Notes: generated by a model from the sequence alone, not told the origin. Positions 27,023 to 36,920 are shown, counted from the first letter of the stretch. The stretch: DNA of 55,327 nt from an uncultured Saprospiraceae bacterium (GCA_937921595.1 CAKZTD010000065.1:1-55327); one strand, 5' to 3'. Made by a program: numbers and translations.

Positions 27023-28303
27023 TTAGTCTTTTATGCAGCGGCAGCTTAATTGAGAATCATCGAGAGGAAGACCATTTCTAGAAACAGTTACTTCGTTTCC
27101 GAAGATCAATCTAGTCCAAACATTAGTCTGAGTTGATACCGGGTTCATAAATGTGGTATTGGTATAATACTGTCCCAAGATACCTTTCCATTGAAACTCG
27201 ATTCTTTCTGTACCTCCAAGTCGAGCATTGAACCCGCTAGGCTCAACATTTCCTCCTTGTTGATCTTCTTGCCTTTTTAATTTATCTCCAATTTCTTCAA
27301 ATCCTCCTCTTGCACCAGTAGCATCTAATTGATCAGTTGGCATTCCGAGAAAAGCCTCTAAAATTTTAAACTCTTCGTCTGATGGAATATGCCAACCAGA
27401 AGGACAAATATTTTGATTAGTTACTTCTTCAAAACTATACAAACGACCATATTCTTCACAATTACTTGCTAAATTATCATAACAAATACCAGCTCCAGCG
27501 TAATTCAAGTTTTCTGCCATCCAAGTTTGATTTCCAAGATCTACCGTTTTATAAAGTTGACCATCACGATCATCTGTCATGGAAGGTGGACAAGGCACAC
27601 AATCACTACCACCACAATCAATCCCTGTTTCATTTCCATTCATGATACCATCTGAACATTGGGCAAAAAACGGATTATCAGTTGATGTTGCTGTTCGGAC
27701 GCAACGGCAACTATGAAAAAAATTCAAATCAGTAGATAAAGGGAAAAGATCATCTCCATCCTTATCCATAAAAATATAAGCAAAATAACTTCCTCCGTCA
27801 AGTAACTGATAGCCTCTATCATCATGCTGAGTATCGAAATGTTCAATTGTTCCATTATCATCAAAAGCTGTTCCTCCATACTGAAAATGAAACCCAGCAT
27901 ACTCCAAATTAGTTTTCAAATTTCCTCCTGTTCTAAAAAGATCAGTTAATTCACCCCATTGTTGAGTTGTAGGAATAGTCCAACCTTGTGGACAAATTTG
28001 ATTTACATTTGGCCAACCTGTTGAATTATAAAGGCGACCTAATTCTTTACAATTTCCTTTCTCTCCATCTTTGCAAACAGATCTGGAATCTTCAGTATCA
28101 TAGTTTAGATTTTCGTTCATCCATTCAAGTGTATCGATAACAATGGTTGCATAATTTTGTCCATCTCTCGCGTCTTTTATTGTAGAATGAATGATGCCAT
28201 TGGCTTTTTCAATTTCGAATTCATTATTTAATAAATCATCTTTCTTATTACAAGTCAGAAACGTAAATAAAAAAAATGTAAAGAATAAATATTTATACTG
28301 CAT
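27023..28303 (-). CDS. FISUMP-domain lipoprotein (two paralogous domains)
   Basis: 426 residues from the ATG at 28303; this start gives a good lipoprotein signal (MQYKYLFFTFFLFTFLTC, lipid-bearing Cys18), while the in-frame ATG at 28330 adds nine residues. There are two copies of the Fibrobacter succinogenes major paralogous domain: residues about 40-195 (DARDGQNYATIVIDTLEWM, CPQGWTIPTTQQW) and about 240-426 (DDRDGQLYKTVDLGNQTWM, CPSGWHIPSDEEF). Between them is a Cys-rich linker NGNETGIDCGGSDCVPCPP. These domains occur on surface lipoproteins; their ligand is not known. It starts 27 nt after the barrel gene's stop and is last in a three-gene operon. Confidence 0.85.
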   Translation of the reverse strand: MQYKYLFFTFFLFTFLTCNKKDDLLNNEFEIEKANGIIHSTIKDARDGQNYATIVIDTLEWMNENLNYDTEDSRSVCKDGEKGNCKELGRLYNSTGWPNVNQICPQGWTIPTTQQWGELTDLFRTGGNLKTNLEYAGFHFQYGGTAFDDNGTIEHFDTQHDDRGYQLLDGGSYFAYIFMDKDGDDLFPLSTDLNFFHSCRCVRTATSTDNPFFAQCSDGIMNGNETGIDCGGSDCVPCPPSMTDDRDGQLYKTVDLGNQTWMAENLNYAGAGICYDNLASNCEEYGRLYSFEEVTNQNICPSGWHIPSDEEFKILEAFLGMPTDQLDATGARGGFEEIGDKLKRQEDQQGGNVEPSGFNARLGGTERIEFQWKGILGQYYTNTTFMNPVSTQTNVWTRLIFGNEVTVSRNGLPLDDSQLSCRCIKD

Positions 28304-28330
28304 TGGATTGACTTTAAAACTATTCAACAA

Positions 28331-29761
28331 TTAAAACAATCGACATTGTACTCCGAAACCTACCTGAGGAGTAAGATTCTTTATTTTGGAAGGACCAATT
28401 TTTAAGTGATCTATCTCCGTTCGGAAATCAAGATACAAGCTAAATCTACTTCGAAAATATTTATACCATCGCATATTAAAATCAGTAAACCTGTATTTTG
28501 TTGATGCTTGGTTTTTAAAACTATGTCCCAGGCTAAATTTAATTTTATAAAAATTAAGATCTAAAGCAACTCCATACATTTGCCCCAAATCATAGAACAA
28601 GTATTTTGATCTTCGACCATCTCCATTTTCTTCATAAGTTCGAACCGAACGATGGCTAAGTAAAGCAGATAACTGCAATTCTGATGTTAAAGAAGTTTTG
28701 AAGTAGTACCCTCCTTTTAACCTGAACTGTTCATTGATTTGATAAATATTATCTACAATTGGAAGCCCTGTGAAGTCTGTTATGGAATAACTGGAATTGG
28801 GAGAATCAGCCGATTTCTGTGTATACTGAGTTTCAAAATTATCATAATCAAGATTAAATTTTAATCCCATTTTGCTCCCAAATCGAATTCCAACTTTCGC
28901 TCCAAAAGAATGATTTTCTCTGATATTAGAAGGATAGAAAACCTTCGATTTCCCATATTTTATATTTGCAGGACCAGATACTTTTTTATTACTAAAATTA
29001 ACCAAAGGCACTCCGGCAGAGACAGAAGCACTTAGCCAACCTCTAGAATAACCAAAGCTTCTTGAGCCTCCTTCTTTCAATACAATTTTTAGATCTTTTC
29101 CTATACCAATTGCATGTGTTTCTGTTTTATACCCTATATAAGAAACAGTTATCGAAGAAGCATTTCCTCTATCAGCTATAGTAAATTTACCCTCAATATC
29201 CGTTACTGCTCCTCTATTAGTTCCGTTCAAAATTACTGATGCACCAATTAAAGACTCTCCTGATTGGTCCGTTATAATGCCATAAATCGAACTCCCAGTA
29301 TTAGAATTAGTGCTATTATATGATCCCTCTCTATAAGCTAAGCCTTTGTTTTTCGAAGAAAGCGCCTCTTCATAAAAAGTCATTTCTCCATATCTATATT
29401 CCTTTTCTTTTTGCTTTAACTTAAAGGATGTACGTATAGCTACCAAAGAGAGTAAAGCACCGACTCCAAATGTTTGATTGGTTTTTTTAGCGCCCGACTC
29501 AAAAGGATCTTCTACTTTGCGAAGGGCATAAGCAGTATATCCCGGTATTGCAAAAGAGGGTACCAAACTGAGGTTAAACGCTTGTCCCTTTTTAACTTTC
29601 TTGACATATTTCTCTGAAGCTTGCTTCATTAATTGATTATGCTCCTTGAGTGAATATTCTGCTTCGGAAGGTTGATTATATTTGGTATAGTTTAAATCCT
29701 GCGCTTGTAATTGCACAAGTATAAAACAAAAACCAAGAAGTAAAAGTATTTTATTTTTCAT
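28331..29761 (-). CDS. Outer-membrane protein with carboxypeptidase-regulatory-like domain and C-terminal barrel
   Basis: 476 residues. Signal peptide MKNKILLLLGFCFILVQLQAQ, then a conserved soluble stretch with one hydrophobic region (about 60-110), a carboxypeptidase D regulatory-like domain (about 155-230; GIITDQSGESLIGASVILNG, GAVTDIEGKFTI, SYIGYKTE) as found at the start of SusC-type receptors, and then about 240 residues of alternating aromatic beta-strands (KVGIRFGSKMGLKFNLDYDN, LRGGYYF-like KLKGGYYF stretches) that suggest a barrel of about 10-12 strands ending QVGFGVQCRLF. It is too short for a TonB-dependent receptor and has no plug. It sits between the MORN lipoprotein (37 nt gap) and the FISUMP lipoprotein (27 nt gap). 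Confidence 0.75.
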   Translation of the reverse strand: MKNKILLLLGFCFILVQLQAQDLNYTKYNQPSEAEYSLKEHNQLMKQASEKYVKKVKKGQAFNLSLVPSFAIPGYTAYALRKVEDPFESGAKKTNQTFGVGALLSLVAIRTSFKLKQKEKEYRYGEMTFYEEALSSKNKGLAYREGSYNSTNSNTGSSIYGIITDQSGESLIGASVILNGTNRGAVTDIEGKFTIADRGNASSITVSYIGYKTETHAIGIGKDLKIVLKEGGSRSFGYSRGWLSASVSAGVPLVNFSNKKVSGPANIKYGKSKVFYPSNIRENHSFGAKVGIRFGSKMGLKFNLDYDNFETQYTQKSADSPNSSYSITDFTGLPIVDNIYQINEQFRLKGGYYFKTSLTSELQLSALLSHRSVRTYEENGDGRRSKYLFYDLGQMYGVALDLNFYKIKFSLGHSFKNQASTKYRFTDFNMRWYKYFRSRFSLYLDFRTEIDHLKIGPSKIKNLTPQVGFGVQCRLF

Positions 29762-29798
29762 CGGGATTATTGATTTCTAAAAATTCTAATCATTCATT

Positions 29799-31592
29799 TT
29801 ATTGGGAGCAAACGCATAGGTACTTTGGTTCCATTTCGCACTTTTTCTTTTTCAATGTCCAACAAGGACAAGCGTCTGGATTTATATTACAGAGTCGCTC
29901 TAAATCTTCTAATCTGTTTTGGGCTTGACGGTTGAGTGCTTGTTTTCTTTTTTGTGTGGCGGCGGCGATGTCGGATTCGATTTTTTGCGCATTAGAATAT
30001 TTTAATTCATCGACTCTTTTTTTATTTGCTTCTTTTGTTGATTGGATATTTTTTTTAGCTCTTTTATATCTATCTCTTACTCGTTTCATTTTATAATCAT
30101 AATCACTTTTTACTTTTTCTAACTGTTCCGAATAAAAATCATCATACCCAGATCCCCTCTGTTTCCATTCTTCACAAATTCTTTTTTCTTCTTTTTCCTT
30201 TTTTATAATCGCAGGAGCTTCAGCTCTTAATTTTTCATTCAAATCAGAGCAGGCATTACAAATGCTACTTTCGCTAGCACCACTGGAGCTACTATGAAAA
30301 AATACGTATGGTAAGTCCTCGTCGTACTTTAAATATTCCCACTCTGCTCCACACTTAGCTTGATATTTAGGGCAATAATAAGAGATACTATTTAAGAGTA
30401 AACGTTTCATCTTTGGGCATTCTTCAAGAACACAGTGACACTTGGATTCCATTTTAATTGGTTCATACTTTTTAAATGCATCTAAAATTTCTTTTTCCTC
30501 TTTCTCTAAAAACTGTTCTTCTTTACTAACGTCAGGTAAATCCTTTTCTAACAAAGCAACTTCAGCTTTACTTTTTGCTATTTCATTATCAATATTTCGC
30601 TGATTCCTTCTATTTAATTCTTCTCTTGCCTTATTACGATAAGTTCGTTGAGTGACCTTATCCCCTCTATCAAATATTTCTCCTTCGACCTGACCTTCTT
30701 TTTTGACTATCATCTCACCATCCGGCCTACCATTCGAAAAATTTCCAGCAATGAACTCATCCGAAGCTTGAATGTATTTAGATCCTTCTCCATCCAAGGT
30801 CCCCATGTCAAACTGCCCAGCGTACATATCTCCGTTTGACTTTTGGAGATAACCTTTTCCATCCAAATTATTATTCCTGAAAGTTCCTTGTTCATATCGC
30901 CCATTAGCTAGAACTATAAAACCTTTCCCATTTAATTTATCATTTTCAAAATCTCCTTTATAGTGATCGCCGTTTGCAAACTTTTTCTCCCCATCACCTT
31001 CTAGAAAATTGTTTTCAAAACGCCCTTCAAATCGATCTCCATTTTTAAATTTTATAAACCCTTGACCATTTAGTTTACTATCCTTAAATCGACCTTCGTA
31101 ATGATCACCTTTTGCATATAATATTTCCCCTTTTCCATTAAGCTCATCTTTTAAAAAATAGCCTTCATAGACATCGCCATTACTTTTGACAAGCTTACCT
31201 TCTCCATGACGTTTTCCATCTCTAAAAGTACCGACAAAGACATCCCCATTGTCATATTTTAATTCCCCTGATTCCAAACTTCCTCTAGTTGTGCTACCTT
31301 CAAAAGATCCTCCTCCCGGATATTTTATTGATCCATTTCCATCGATATTTCCCTTAACAAAAGTTCCTTGATACTTTGTGCCATTATTATAGATGTATTC
31401 ACCTTTACCATGCGGAAGATTATTTTCAATTTCACCTTTGTATTTACCATGAGTAAAAGTGTAATAACCTTCAGCATCCTTATTTTTCGCATAATCTAAT
31501 TGGCTGAATTTATCAGGTATATTCACCTGACAAGAAGAGATAAAAGAGATGATAAAAACACAGATTAGAGAAAAGATTTTACTTATTTTCAT
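29799..31592 (-). CDS. MORN-repeat lipoprotein with Cys-rich coiled-coil tail
   Basis: 597 residues. A lipoprotein signal ends in ISSCQ (Cys21). From about 40 to 305 there are around 11-12 MORN repeats of 23 residues (for example YEGRFKDSKLNGQGFIKFKNG). The second half is different: a charged coiled coil (about 320-385), a Cys-rich patch (CHCVLEECPKMK, YYCPKYQAKC, CNACSDLNEK), a second Lys/Arg/Glu coiled coil (about 480-570), and a tail with nine cysteines (CNINPDACPCWTLKKKKC ... CVCSQ). MORN repeats usually bind lipids or proteins and set up scaffolds; the tail fits no family I know. It is the first gene of the operon with the barrel and FISUMP proteins. A signal peptide plus many cysteines suggests disulfides in the periplasm or on the surface. 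Confidence 0.8.
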   Translation of the reverse strand: MKISKIFSLICVFIISFISSCQVNIPDKFSQLDYAKNKDAEGYYTFTHGKYKGEIENNLPHGKGEYIYNNGTKYQGTFVKGNIDGNGSIKYPGGGSFEGSTTRGSLESGELKYDNGDVFVGTFRDGKRHGEGKLVKSNGDVYEGYFLKDELNGKGEILYAKGDHYEGRFKDSKLNGQGFIKFKNGDRFEGRFENNFLEGDGEKKFANGDHYKGDFENDKLNGKGFIVLANGRYEQGTFRNNNLDGKGYLQKSNGDMYAGQFDMGTLDGEGSKYIQASDEFIAGNFSNGRPDGEMIVKKEGQVEGEIFDRGDKVTQRTYRNKAREELNRRNQRNIDNEIAKSKAEVALLEKDLPDVSKEEQFLEKEEKEILDAFKKYEPIKMESKCHCVLEECPKMKRLLLNSISYYCPKYQAKCGAEWEYLKYDEDLPYVFFHSSSSGASESSICNACSDLNEKLRAEAPAIIKKEKEEKRICEEWKQRGSGYDDFYSEQLEKVKSDYDYKMKRVRDRYKRAKKNIQSTKEANKKRVDELKYSNAQKIESDIAAATQKRKQALNRQAQNRLEDLERLCNINPDACPCWTLKKKKCEMEPKYLCVCSQ

Positions 31593-31754
31593 TCCTTTCG
31601 TTTTTCTAAAAATACGACAACAATTACTCCTTGTTACCCGAATTCAGGAAATGAAAAACATTATTTTATAAGTGGAACAAAAACAACCATAAGTGGGCGT
31701 AAAAATGCAAGAAAAGAAAACAATATAGATTGGAAATCATTAAAAAAATTAAGA

Positions 31755-33038
31755 TCAATGCGCTCTTCCCTTAATTCGACCACTCCGACTCACCTCATCC
31801 AATTCCTTATCTTCCTTGGTCTTTTCAGTAGAGGTAATTAAGTCTCGGAGGTCAGGTTGGCCAGCATCGACCCAGGCAGTATACCAAGCATTCCCAATCG
31901 CATGAATTGATCCTCTCATGCGATCTTCGACCATTCCATCCATTCGTTTATTGAAGGCCGCAGCATAAGCTTTGCATTGCGTCCGGATGGTCGCTTCTGC
32001 TCGATCATCGTAGCAATATTGTTGATCTAAAGGAAAGGTTTTGCTTAGGGATTTTTCAATTTGTAAAACACTATCCACGTAGGTGTGACTGGTCAAAACA
32101 ATATCCCAATAATAATCTCTTGCTTTTTCAAAATAGTCAGCTTTTCCAACAAAGAAATCAAAATCTTTATCCGCAAAAAGTTCTGGAATCCGGCTTTCCC
32201 AAAAACCATGAATGCCAATTTGATTGGTAAGTTGACCATTGTAATTGGTCGTCGTATGTAAAGGGACATGTGCATCTCCTATGTAATGTCCAAACTCAGC
32301 AGAAAGCCTTAATATTCTTTGAGCATCGCGTTGTTCAAAAGCCTTGGTTAAATTTCTGTGCATCTTTTCCAAATGATAAGGAAGGATGCCATGCTCTGAA
32401 AAGTGATCTTGAGCAATCACTGATTCTGCTTTTATTCTTGAGCCCAATAACTTATTCAAACTATCTAATTCTACAATCCAGTTATCCTCGTAATATTGTC
32501 CAAGGATGTTGTTTGAAAAAAAGGACCGATAGGTTGAATATTCGATTGAATCGAGTGTAACATTCTTGTATCTTCTTTTAAAAGCTTTTGTCAATTTAAC
32601 ATTGGAATCTAAGTCTAGAATTGAAGCATTATCAATTATCTGAATCGTATCTCCTCTTTCGTTAACCACACTTAATTCCGCATATTTTAATAAAACATCT
32701 GTCCAAGTTCTTGGTAGGTTTTCAAAAGGATGGGTTCCCCATTGATCAATATCGATATAATGTCGGACCGCTTCATGACGAGTTGCGTATCTTCTTTTAT
32801 CTGGATCGACTGCATGATCGGTAATGAATTCTATATTTTTTTTATAAAAAACCATCATATCTGGAGGCAAAGTAAATACCGCCATTCTATTGATTCGACG
32901 ATGGCCAAAAAAGCCCCAGTCAGGTGAGGTGCAAATGGAAACATGATTAAATGCTGCTGATTTTCCTTTTTGAGAAACAGTATTAATCGCTGCGATGGAG
33001 CAGAAAATAACAAAAAGAAGCAACAGTATTTTATTCAT
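31755..33038 (-). CDS. Zinc-dependent phospholipase C / S1-P1 nuclease-like secreted enzyme
   Basis: 427 residues. The signal peptide is MNKILLLLFVIFCSIAAINT. The mature part begins with WGFFGHRRINRMAVFTLP (Trp41, His46), then DHAVDPDKRRYA and HEAVRHYIDID, DHFSEHGILPYHLEKM and FGHYIGDAHVPLHTTTNYNG followed by HGFWESR, a series of Trp/His/Asp residues that matches the tri-zinc sites of this superfamily. It should hydrolyse phosphoesters (phospholipid or nucleic acid) in the periplasm or outside. Unlike true S1/P1 nucleases the Trp is not at the likely mature N-terminus, which favours the phospholipase-like subgroup. It ends 162 nt upstream of the MORN gene and may or may not be in the same transcript. 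Confidence 0.78.
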   Translation of the reverse strand: MNKILLLLFVIFCSIAAINTVSQKGKSAAFNHVSICTSPDWGFFGHRRINRMAVFTLPPDMMVFYKKNIEFITDHAVDPDKRRYATRHEAVRHYIDIDQWGTHPFENLPRTWTDVLLKYAELSVVNERGDTIQIIDNASILDLDSNVKLTKAFKRRYKNVTLDSIEYSTYRSFFSNNILGQYYEDNWIVELDSLNKLLGSRIKAESVIAQDHFSEHGILPYHLEKMHRNLTKAFEQRDAQRILRLSAEFGHYIGDAHVPLHTTTNYNGQLTNQIGIHGFWESRIPELFADKDFDFFVGKADYFEKARDYYWDIVLTSHTYVDSVLQIEKSLSKTFPLDQQYCYDDRAEATIRTQCKAYAAAFNKRMDGMVEDRMRGSIHAIGNAWYTAWVDAGQPDLRDLITSTEKTKEDKELDEVSRSGRIKGRAH

Positions 33039-33143
33039 GATTATTTTTTTGGCAGTATTATTTTTGTGTTAACAAGGTAAATAAGCTATGGGACAAGCCT
33101 TTCAAAAGTACGATATATAATGAAACCACTTTTTTCTTCAATT

Positions 33144-33165
33144 CTTTTTGTCTTGACACAAAAAG
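33144..33165. repeat. Short palindrome CTTTTTGT...ACAAAAAG
   Basis: CTTTTTGT (33144-33151) and ACAAAAAG (33158-33165) surround CTTGAC. This motif, followed by more A-rich sequence, is one I associate with short interspersed repeats in Bacteroidota genomes. It lies in the 233-nt gap between the DUF4340 gene end and the zinc enzyme start. Confidence 0.45.
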
Positions 33166-33271
33166 TAAAAGGCCACTCCAAGTTTTGCCTTTGGTTTTAG
33201 AAAAAAAATTAAACAACCTACTTCATAGGTTTCTCAGAGCATCAACACAATTAGCAACACTATTTTATTTC

Positions 33272-34276
33272 CTAAAAGAATCCTTCATATTGCCAAAAGA
33301 CTTCTTTGAATACGCCTTGCTGAACCAACATAAAGTCTCCCCAACTACAATCTGCATGATATCTAAAAACGGGTTTAGAAGCATCTTGCTTAATCAATTC
33401 GCCATTTTTACCTACTTTTTGAAAAGGGATAAAACGGACTGTTTTTTCAGTACCATCTTTCAACGTCAAAGAAACAATAGCAAAAGGAACTACCGTTTTT
33501 GCAAAATCTTTCATCGTATATTCATTCTGAAAAGACTCTGCAAGTTTTGATTTAAACCCTTGAAGGTATTGCTCTGGTTTTCCTTTCATTACCTTCTTAG
33601 TAATAATTGGTGTCGTATTAAATAATGGTTCAACGGTATATTGAGAACCATCCTTTTTCATTATAAAAGATTTATTTTTTTGCTTTGGATATTCTACCGA
33701 AATCGATATTACATCTTCAGGTTCTTCATTAAAAATAGATCGGTCTCTCCAGTCGTCTCCAGTCATTGAAAATCTTGTTCTTAGACTACCAACAAACATT
33801 TTTAAATGAGTAGCAAAAGGCTCATCAGATTCAGCCATAATCATATAACTCCCTTCCCCTTTTTCATCTACACCACCTACATAATAATTTTTCAAAAGCT
33901 CTCCTTCTTTTCCATACAATTCTACCTCAATTCCATAGGTTGCTAAATCTTTGGTGATCGAAGGATAAGCAGCTTTCGCAGGACGATATTTTACTTCTAC
34001 ATTTTTAATCGCTTCTAATAGATAAGAGATTGCATTCGGGCGAGTTTTGTAAACACCTTCCAAAAGCCATTCTCCATCCTTTCTGATCAAGGTTGTTTTA
34101 TGACCTTCCCGATCTGCCAAAAACACTTTATGAACCAAATCAGGATCTATTTTAAAATCCATACTTGATGTATGGTAGGAAGCCTTCGGCTTTCCACTAT
34201 TAGTCGTAATGTACCAGGCAGCCACGCTACCTAATATTAAAAACAGAACGATTAGTATAGTTGTTGTTTTCTTCAT
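33272..34276 (-). CDS. DUF4340 domain protein, last gene of the gldFG unit
   Basis: 334 residues from the ATG at 34276, which lies one nucleotide after the gldFG stop; an in-frame upstream start at 34315 would overlap gldFG and put basic residues before the hydrophobic anchor TTTILIVLFLILGSVAAWYI. The anchor is followed by a DUF4340-type repeat of beta-rich segments: LVHKVFLADREGHKTTLIRK, WLLEG, TYGIEVELYGKEGELLKNYYVGG, and TRFSMTGDDWRDRSIF. DUF4340 genes commonly follow gldG-type genes, and the encoded protein is thought to be an accessory part of that transporter outside the membrane. The exact function is unknown. Confidence 0.85.
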   Translation of the reverse strand: MKKTTTILIVLFLILGSVAAWYITTNSGKPKASYHTSSMDFKIDPDLVHKVFLADREGHKTTLIRKDGEWLLEGVYKTRPNAISYLLEAIKNVEVKYRPAKAAYPSITKDLATYGIEVELYGKEGELLKNYYVGGVDEKGEGSYMIMAESDEPFATHLKMFVGSLRTRFSMTGDDWRDRSIFNEEPEDVISISVEYPKQKNKSFIMKKDGSQYTVEPLFNTTPIITKKVMKGKPEQYLQGFKSKLAESFQNEYTMKDFAKTVVPFAIVSLTLKDGTEKTVRFIPFQKVGKNGELIKQDASKPVFRYHADCSWGDFMLVQQGVFKEVFWQYEGFF

Positions 34277-34277
34277 C

Positions 34278-36920
34278 TTATCTATTTTGAGCGTCCTTTG
34301 CAATACCTGACGCAAAACGTTTTTTTCTAATAAATGTAAATACCAAACCAGACAACACCAAGATTACTATAGGTACAATAAGGTTCAAAACCTGCCAGAA
34401 TGTTTTTTGCTTTTGAGCTTTTACAGTATCTAATAATCTCAACTCAATTTCTTTAGAACGTGATTCTAGGATACCACGGTCATTCATTAAATACTCTATA
34501 CAATTGAGCATAAAATCTTTATTCGCAAAAGTGTAATTTTCATAACGGTTATATCCTAGTTTTGAAAACTGATTATCTTTCACACTGACCTGATTTTTCA
34601 TCACGTCACCATCCGCTATTACGATCATTTGAGTCGGCACACTCTCCTCTTTAAATTCTGCTCCGATCTCAGCAAGTCCACTAGCCATACTCTCCGATAC
34701 TCGATTTCGATATGCGGATGGAAAGACTCCTTCAAGCAAAACAGCAAGTGGTTGCTCTGGCGAATTATATTCTAAACTCTTCGGATCAATATTGACTTCG
34801 TCAAAACTGAAACGATGTGTATTCGGTCGAATACGAGTGTTCCTTGAGGAGCTTAATAAAACCTCTTTTCTAAGATTGGTTCTAACACCAATAGAGGTAT
34901 CAATGACGGTAGGAAAAAACAAATTAATTCGATCCAAACCTTTTACAATTGGGTGTTCAGATTTTGGAGAAACAATCGGATGATAATACCAAGGAAATAA
35001 TTCAAACTTCGGGGTGTTTCCTTGAACTCCAGTCTGTAAAGGAATCTTAGAACTCTCGACATCAAAAACAAAATTAGACGGTCGAATCCTAAGCCCATAT
35101 TTAAATAATAAGTTTCCTATACCTTCTGCCGAAGGCATTTCACTGGCAATGTAAGATGCTCCTCCTTGACGAGCTAATGAATCAAGTCTCATGTCCATTA
35201 CATCCAATGCCCATATTACTTTCCCTCCGTTCATGACATATTGATCAATCTTAAAAAGATGTTTATCGCTAAGTTTGGATCTTGGCTTGGGCACCATTAA
35301 AATATTTACTTTTTGATCAATCACTGTCAGGCTATCTAAGTTCAAAGCTCCTACTTCATAATAGGCAAACAGAGATTGTCTTAGATCCGCAAATTGCAGA
35401 GGTTCTAATTCTCCATGTCCAGTTGTATAAGTAATGATTGGACGATATGCAGATTCCAATTTTTGAATCGCGTTTATAATTTTAAACTCTAATAAATTTA
35501 TCGATTTACTTAAAGCTGCTTGCTCAGATATTCCAGCACCTATAGGTTCCAACAAATTGATTGTCGTATGTCTTCCACGATATGAAATCTGGGCATAGGG
35601 GTAGATGTATTTAATCTCTCTTTTATCGACTCCTGGAATTTTAATCGAAACGGGTTCAATTCCTTGCTTCCCTAAAGCTTGGACATTAGCTTGTACTTCG
35701 TCGATACTCCCTTCGGTTGGATTATTAAACTCATATTCTATCCATCCACTATACGAACGAAAATCATCCAACATCTCCTCAGCTGCATTTTGTAACCGTT
35801 TAAAATTTGCAGGAAGATCACCTTCTAAAAAAATCTTAATATCTAGAACCTCTCTTACGTTTCCTAATGCCTCAATTGATGGATCAGATAAAGTAAATCT
35901 TTTGTCATCGGTTAAATCAAATTTGGTAAAAATAAAGTTGGATAAAATCCCTATGATTACAAATATTGGGATGGCTATTAAAGGTTGAATCAAAGAGTGA
36001 AAACTGCTGGCGTTTTTATTTCTAAAAGCTCGTACCAAAGCAAAAACTAAAAGTCCGGCGAGTATACCTACTGTCATTGCTGCACCGACACCAAAGGTTC
36101 CAGAAAAGAAAAAAGAAGAAAGTACAACAGGCAATAGACCAAGTCCAATTTCTAAAAAATCTCCCTTTTTATTTTCTTCTTTTTTGATCATCCATTTTCG
36201 ACTATTGAACGAGATTAATGTCAAACTCAAAAAAGTACCAATAAGGCCAATGAAATACATAATATCGCGAGTATCTAACAATCCTCTTCTTACTGAATTA
36301 TAATGATATTCAATCCCCAACATCTTTATCAATGTATCTCCTTTTCCAAAATAGATCGGCAATCCACTCATTAATTCGAAACCCCAGTAAATAAAGAAAC
36401 TAGCAACAATACCCAGAATTAAAGCTATAATAATGTTCTTAGTCAAAGAAGAACTGAAAAGACCTACGGCTACAAATGCAGCACTCAAAAACAATAAACC
36501 AATATAACTTCCTATAACTCCTCCTGTGTCAATATTTCCTACTGGAGATCCAAGATTATAAACAGAATAAAAATATAGTAATGTCGGGATCAACATCAGC
36601 ACAACCAAGGCCATACATGCTAAAAATTTCCCTAAGATAATTTCTATATCTAATAAAGGTTTGGTCGTCAATAATTCGATCGTTCCTATCTGGTGTTCTT
36701 CCGCAAAAGAACGCATAGTAATTGCCGGAATGATAAAACTAAAAATCAAAGGCGCTCCAATAAATAACTGGTCTAGGGTCGCGAATTCATTTTCAAGTAT
36801 ACTCGTATCTGGAAAAATCCACATAATCCATCCAAGGCTCAATAAAAATACAGCAATAACGATGTATCCAACTAAAGAACTAAAAAACGAATTAATCTCT
36901 TTTTTAAAAATGCTAAGCAT
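34278..36920 (-). CDS. GldF-GldG fusion: ABC transporter permease and auxiliary domain
   Basis: 880 residues. Residues 1-240 are an ABC-2 type permease with six helices, like GldF (EINSFFSSLVGYIVIAVFLL, AEEHQIGTIELLTTKPL). Further helices (about 255-335) link to a GldG-like ABC auxiliary domain (about 340-840), recognisable by FDLTDDKRFTLSDPS, IKIFLEGDLPANFKRL, YTTGHGELEP and VWALDVMDM-like segments (VIWALDVMDMRLDS), with a last membrane helix at about 855-872. In Flavobacterium, GldF and GldG are separate and with GldA form the gliding-associated ABC transporter; here they are one chain. The gene is 117 nt after the unknown gene at 37038 and directly precedes the DUF4340 gene. Both parts are intact, so this is a true fusion and not a sequencing join. 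Confidence 0.88.
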   Translation of the reverse strand: MLSIFKKEINSFFSSLVGYIVIAVFLLSLGWIMWIFPDTSILENEFATLDQLFIGAPLIFSFIIPAITMRSFAEEHQIGTIELLTTKPLLDIEIILGKFLACMALVVLMLIPTLLYFYSVYNLGSPVGNIDTGGVIGSYIGLLFLSAAFVAVGLFSSSLTKNIIIALILGIVASFFIYWGFELMSGLPIYFGKGDTLIKMLGIEYHYNSVRRGLLDTRDIMYFIGLIGTFLSLTLISFNSRKWMIKKEENKKGDFLEIGLGLLPVVLSSFFFSGTFGVGAAMTVGILAGLLVFALVRAFRNKNASSFHSLIQPLIAIPIFVIIGILSNFIFTKFDLTDDKRFTLSDPSIEALGNVREVLDIKIFLEGDLPANFKRLQNAAEEMLDDFRSYSGWIEYEFNNPTEGSIDEVQANVQALGKQGIEPVSIKIPGVDKREIKYIYPYAQISYRGRHTTINLLEPIGAGISEQAALSKSINLLEFKIINAIQKLESAYRPIITYTTGHGELEPLQFADLRQSLFAYYEVGALNLDSLTVIDQKVNILMVPKPRSKLSDKHLFKIDQYVMNGGKVIWALDVMDMRLDSLARQGGASYIASEMPSAEGIGNLLFKYGLRIRPSNFVFDVESSKIPLQTGVQGNTPKFELFPWYYHPIVSPKSEHPIVKGLDRINLFFPTVIDTSIGVRTNLRKEVLLSSSRNTRIRPNTHRFSFDEVNIDPKSLEYNSPEQPLAVLLEGVFPSAYRNRVSESMASGLAEIGAEFKEESVPTQMIVIADGDVMKNQVSVKDNQFSKLGYNRYENYTFANKDFMLNCIEYLMNDRGILESRSKEIELRLLDTVKAQKQKTFWQVLNLIVPIVILVLSGLVFTFIRKKRFASGIAKDAQNR

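Noticed and set aside
31755-33038. True S1/P1 nuclease
   Set aside because: In those enzymes the zinc-binding Trp is the first residue of the mature protein; here it is Trp41, well past the expected cleavage site. I therefore use the broader phospholipase C/S1-P1-like label.
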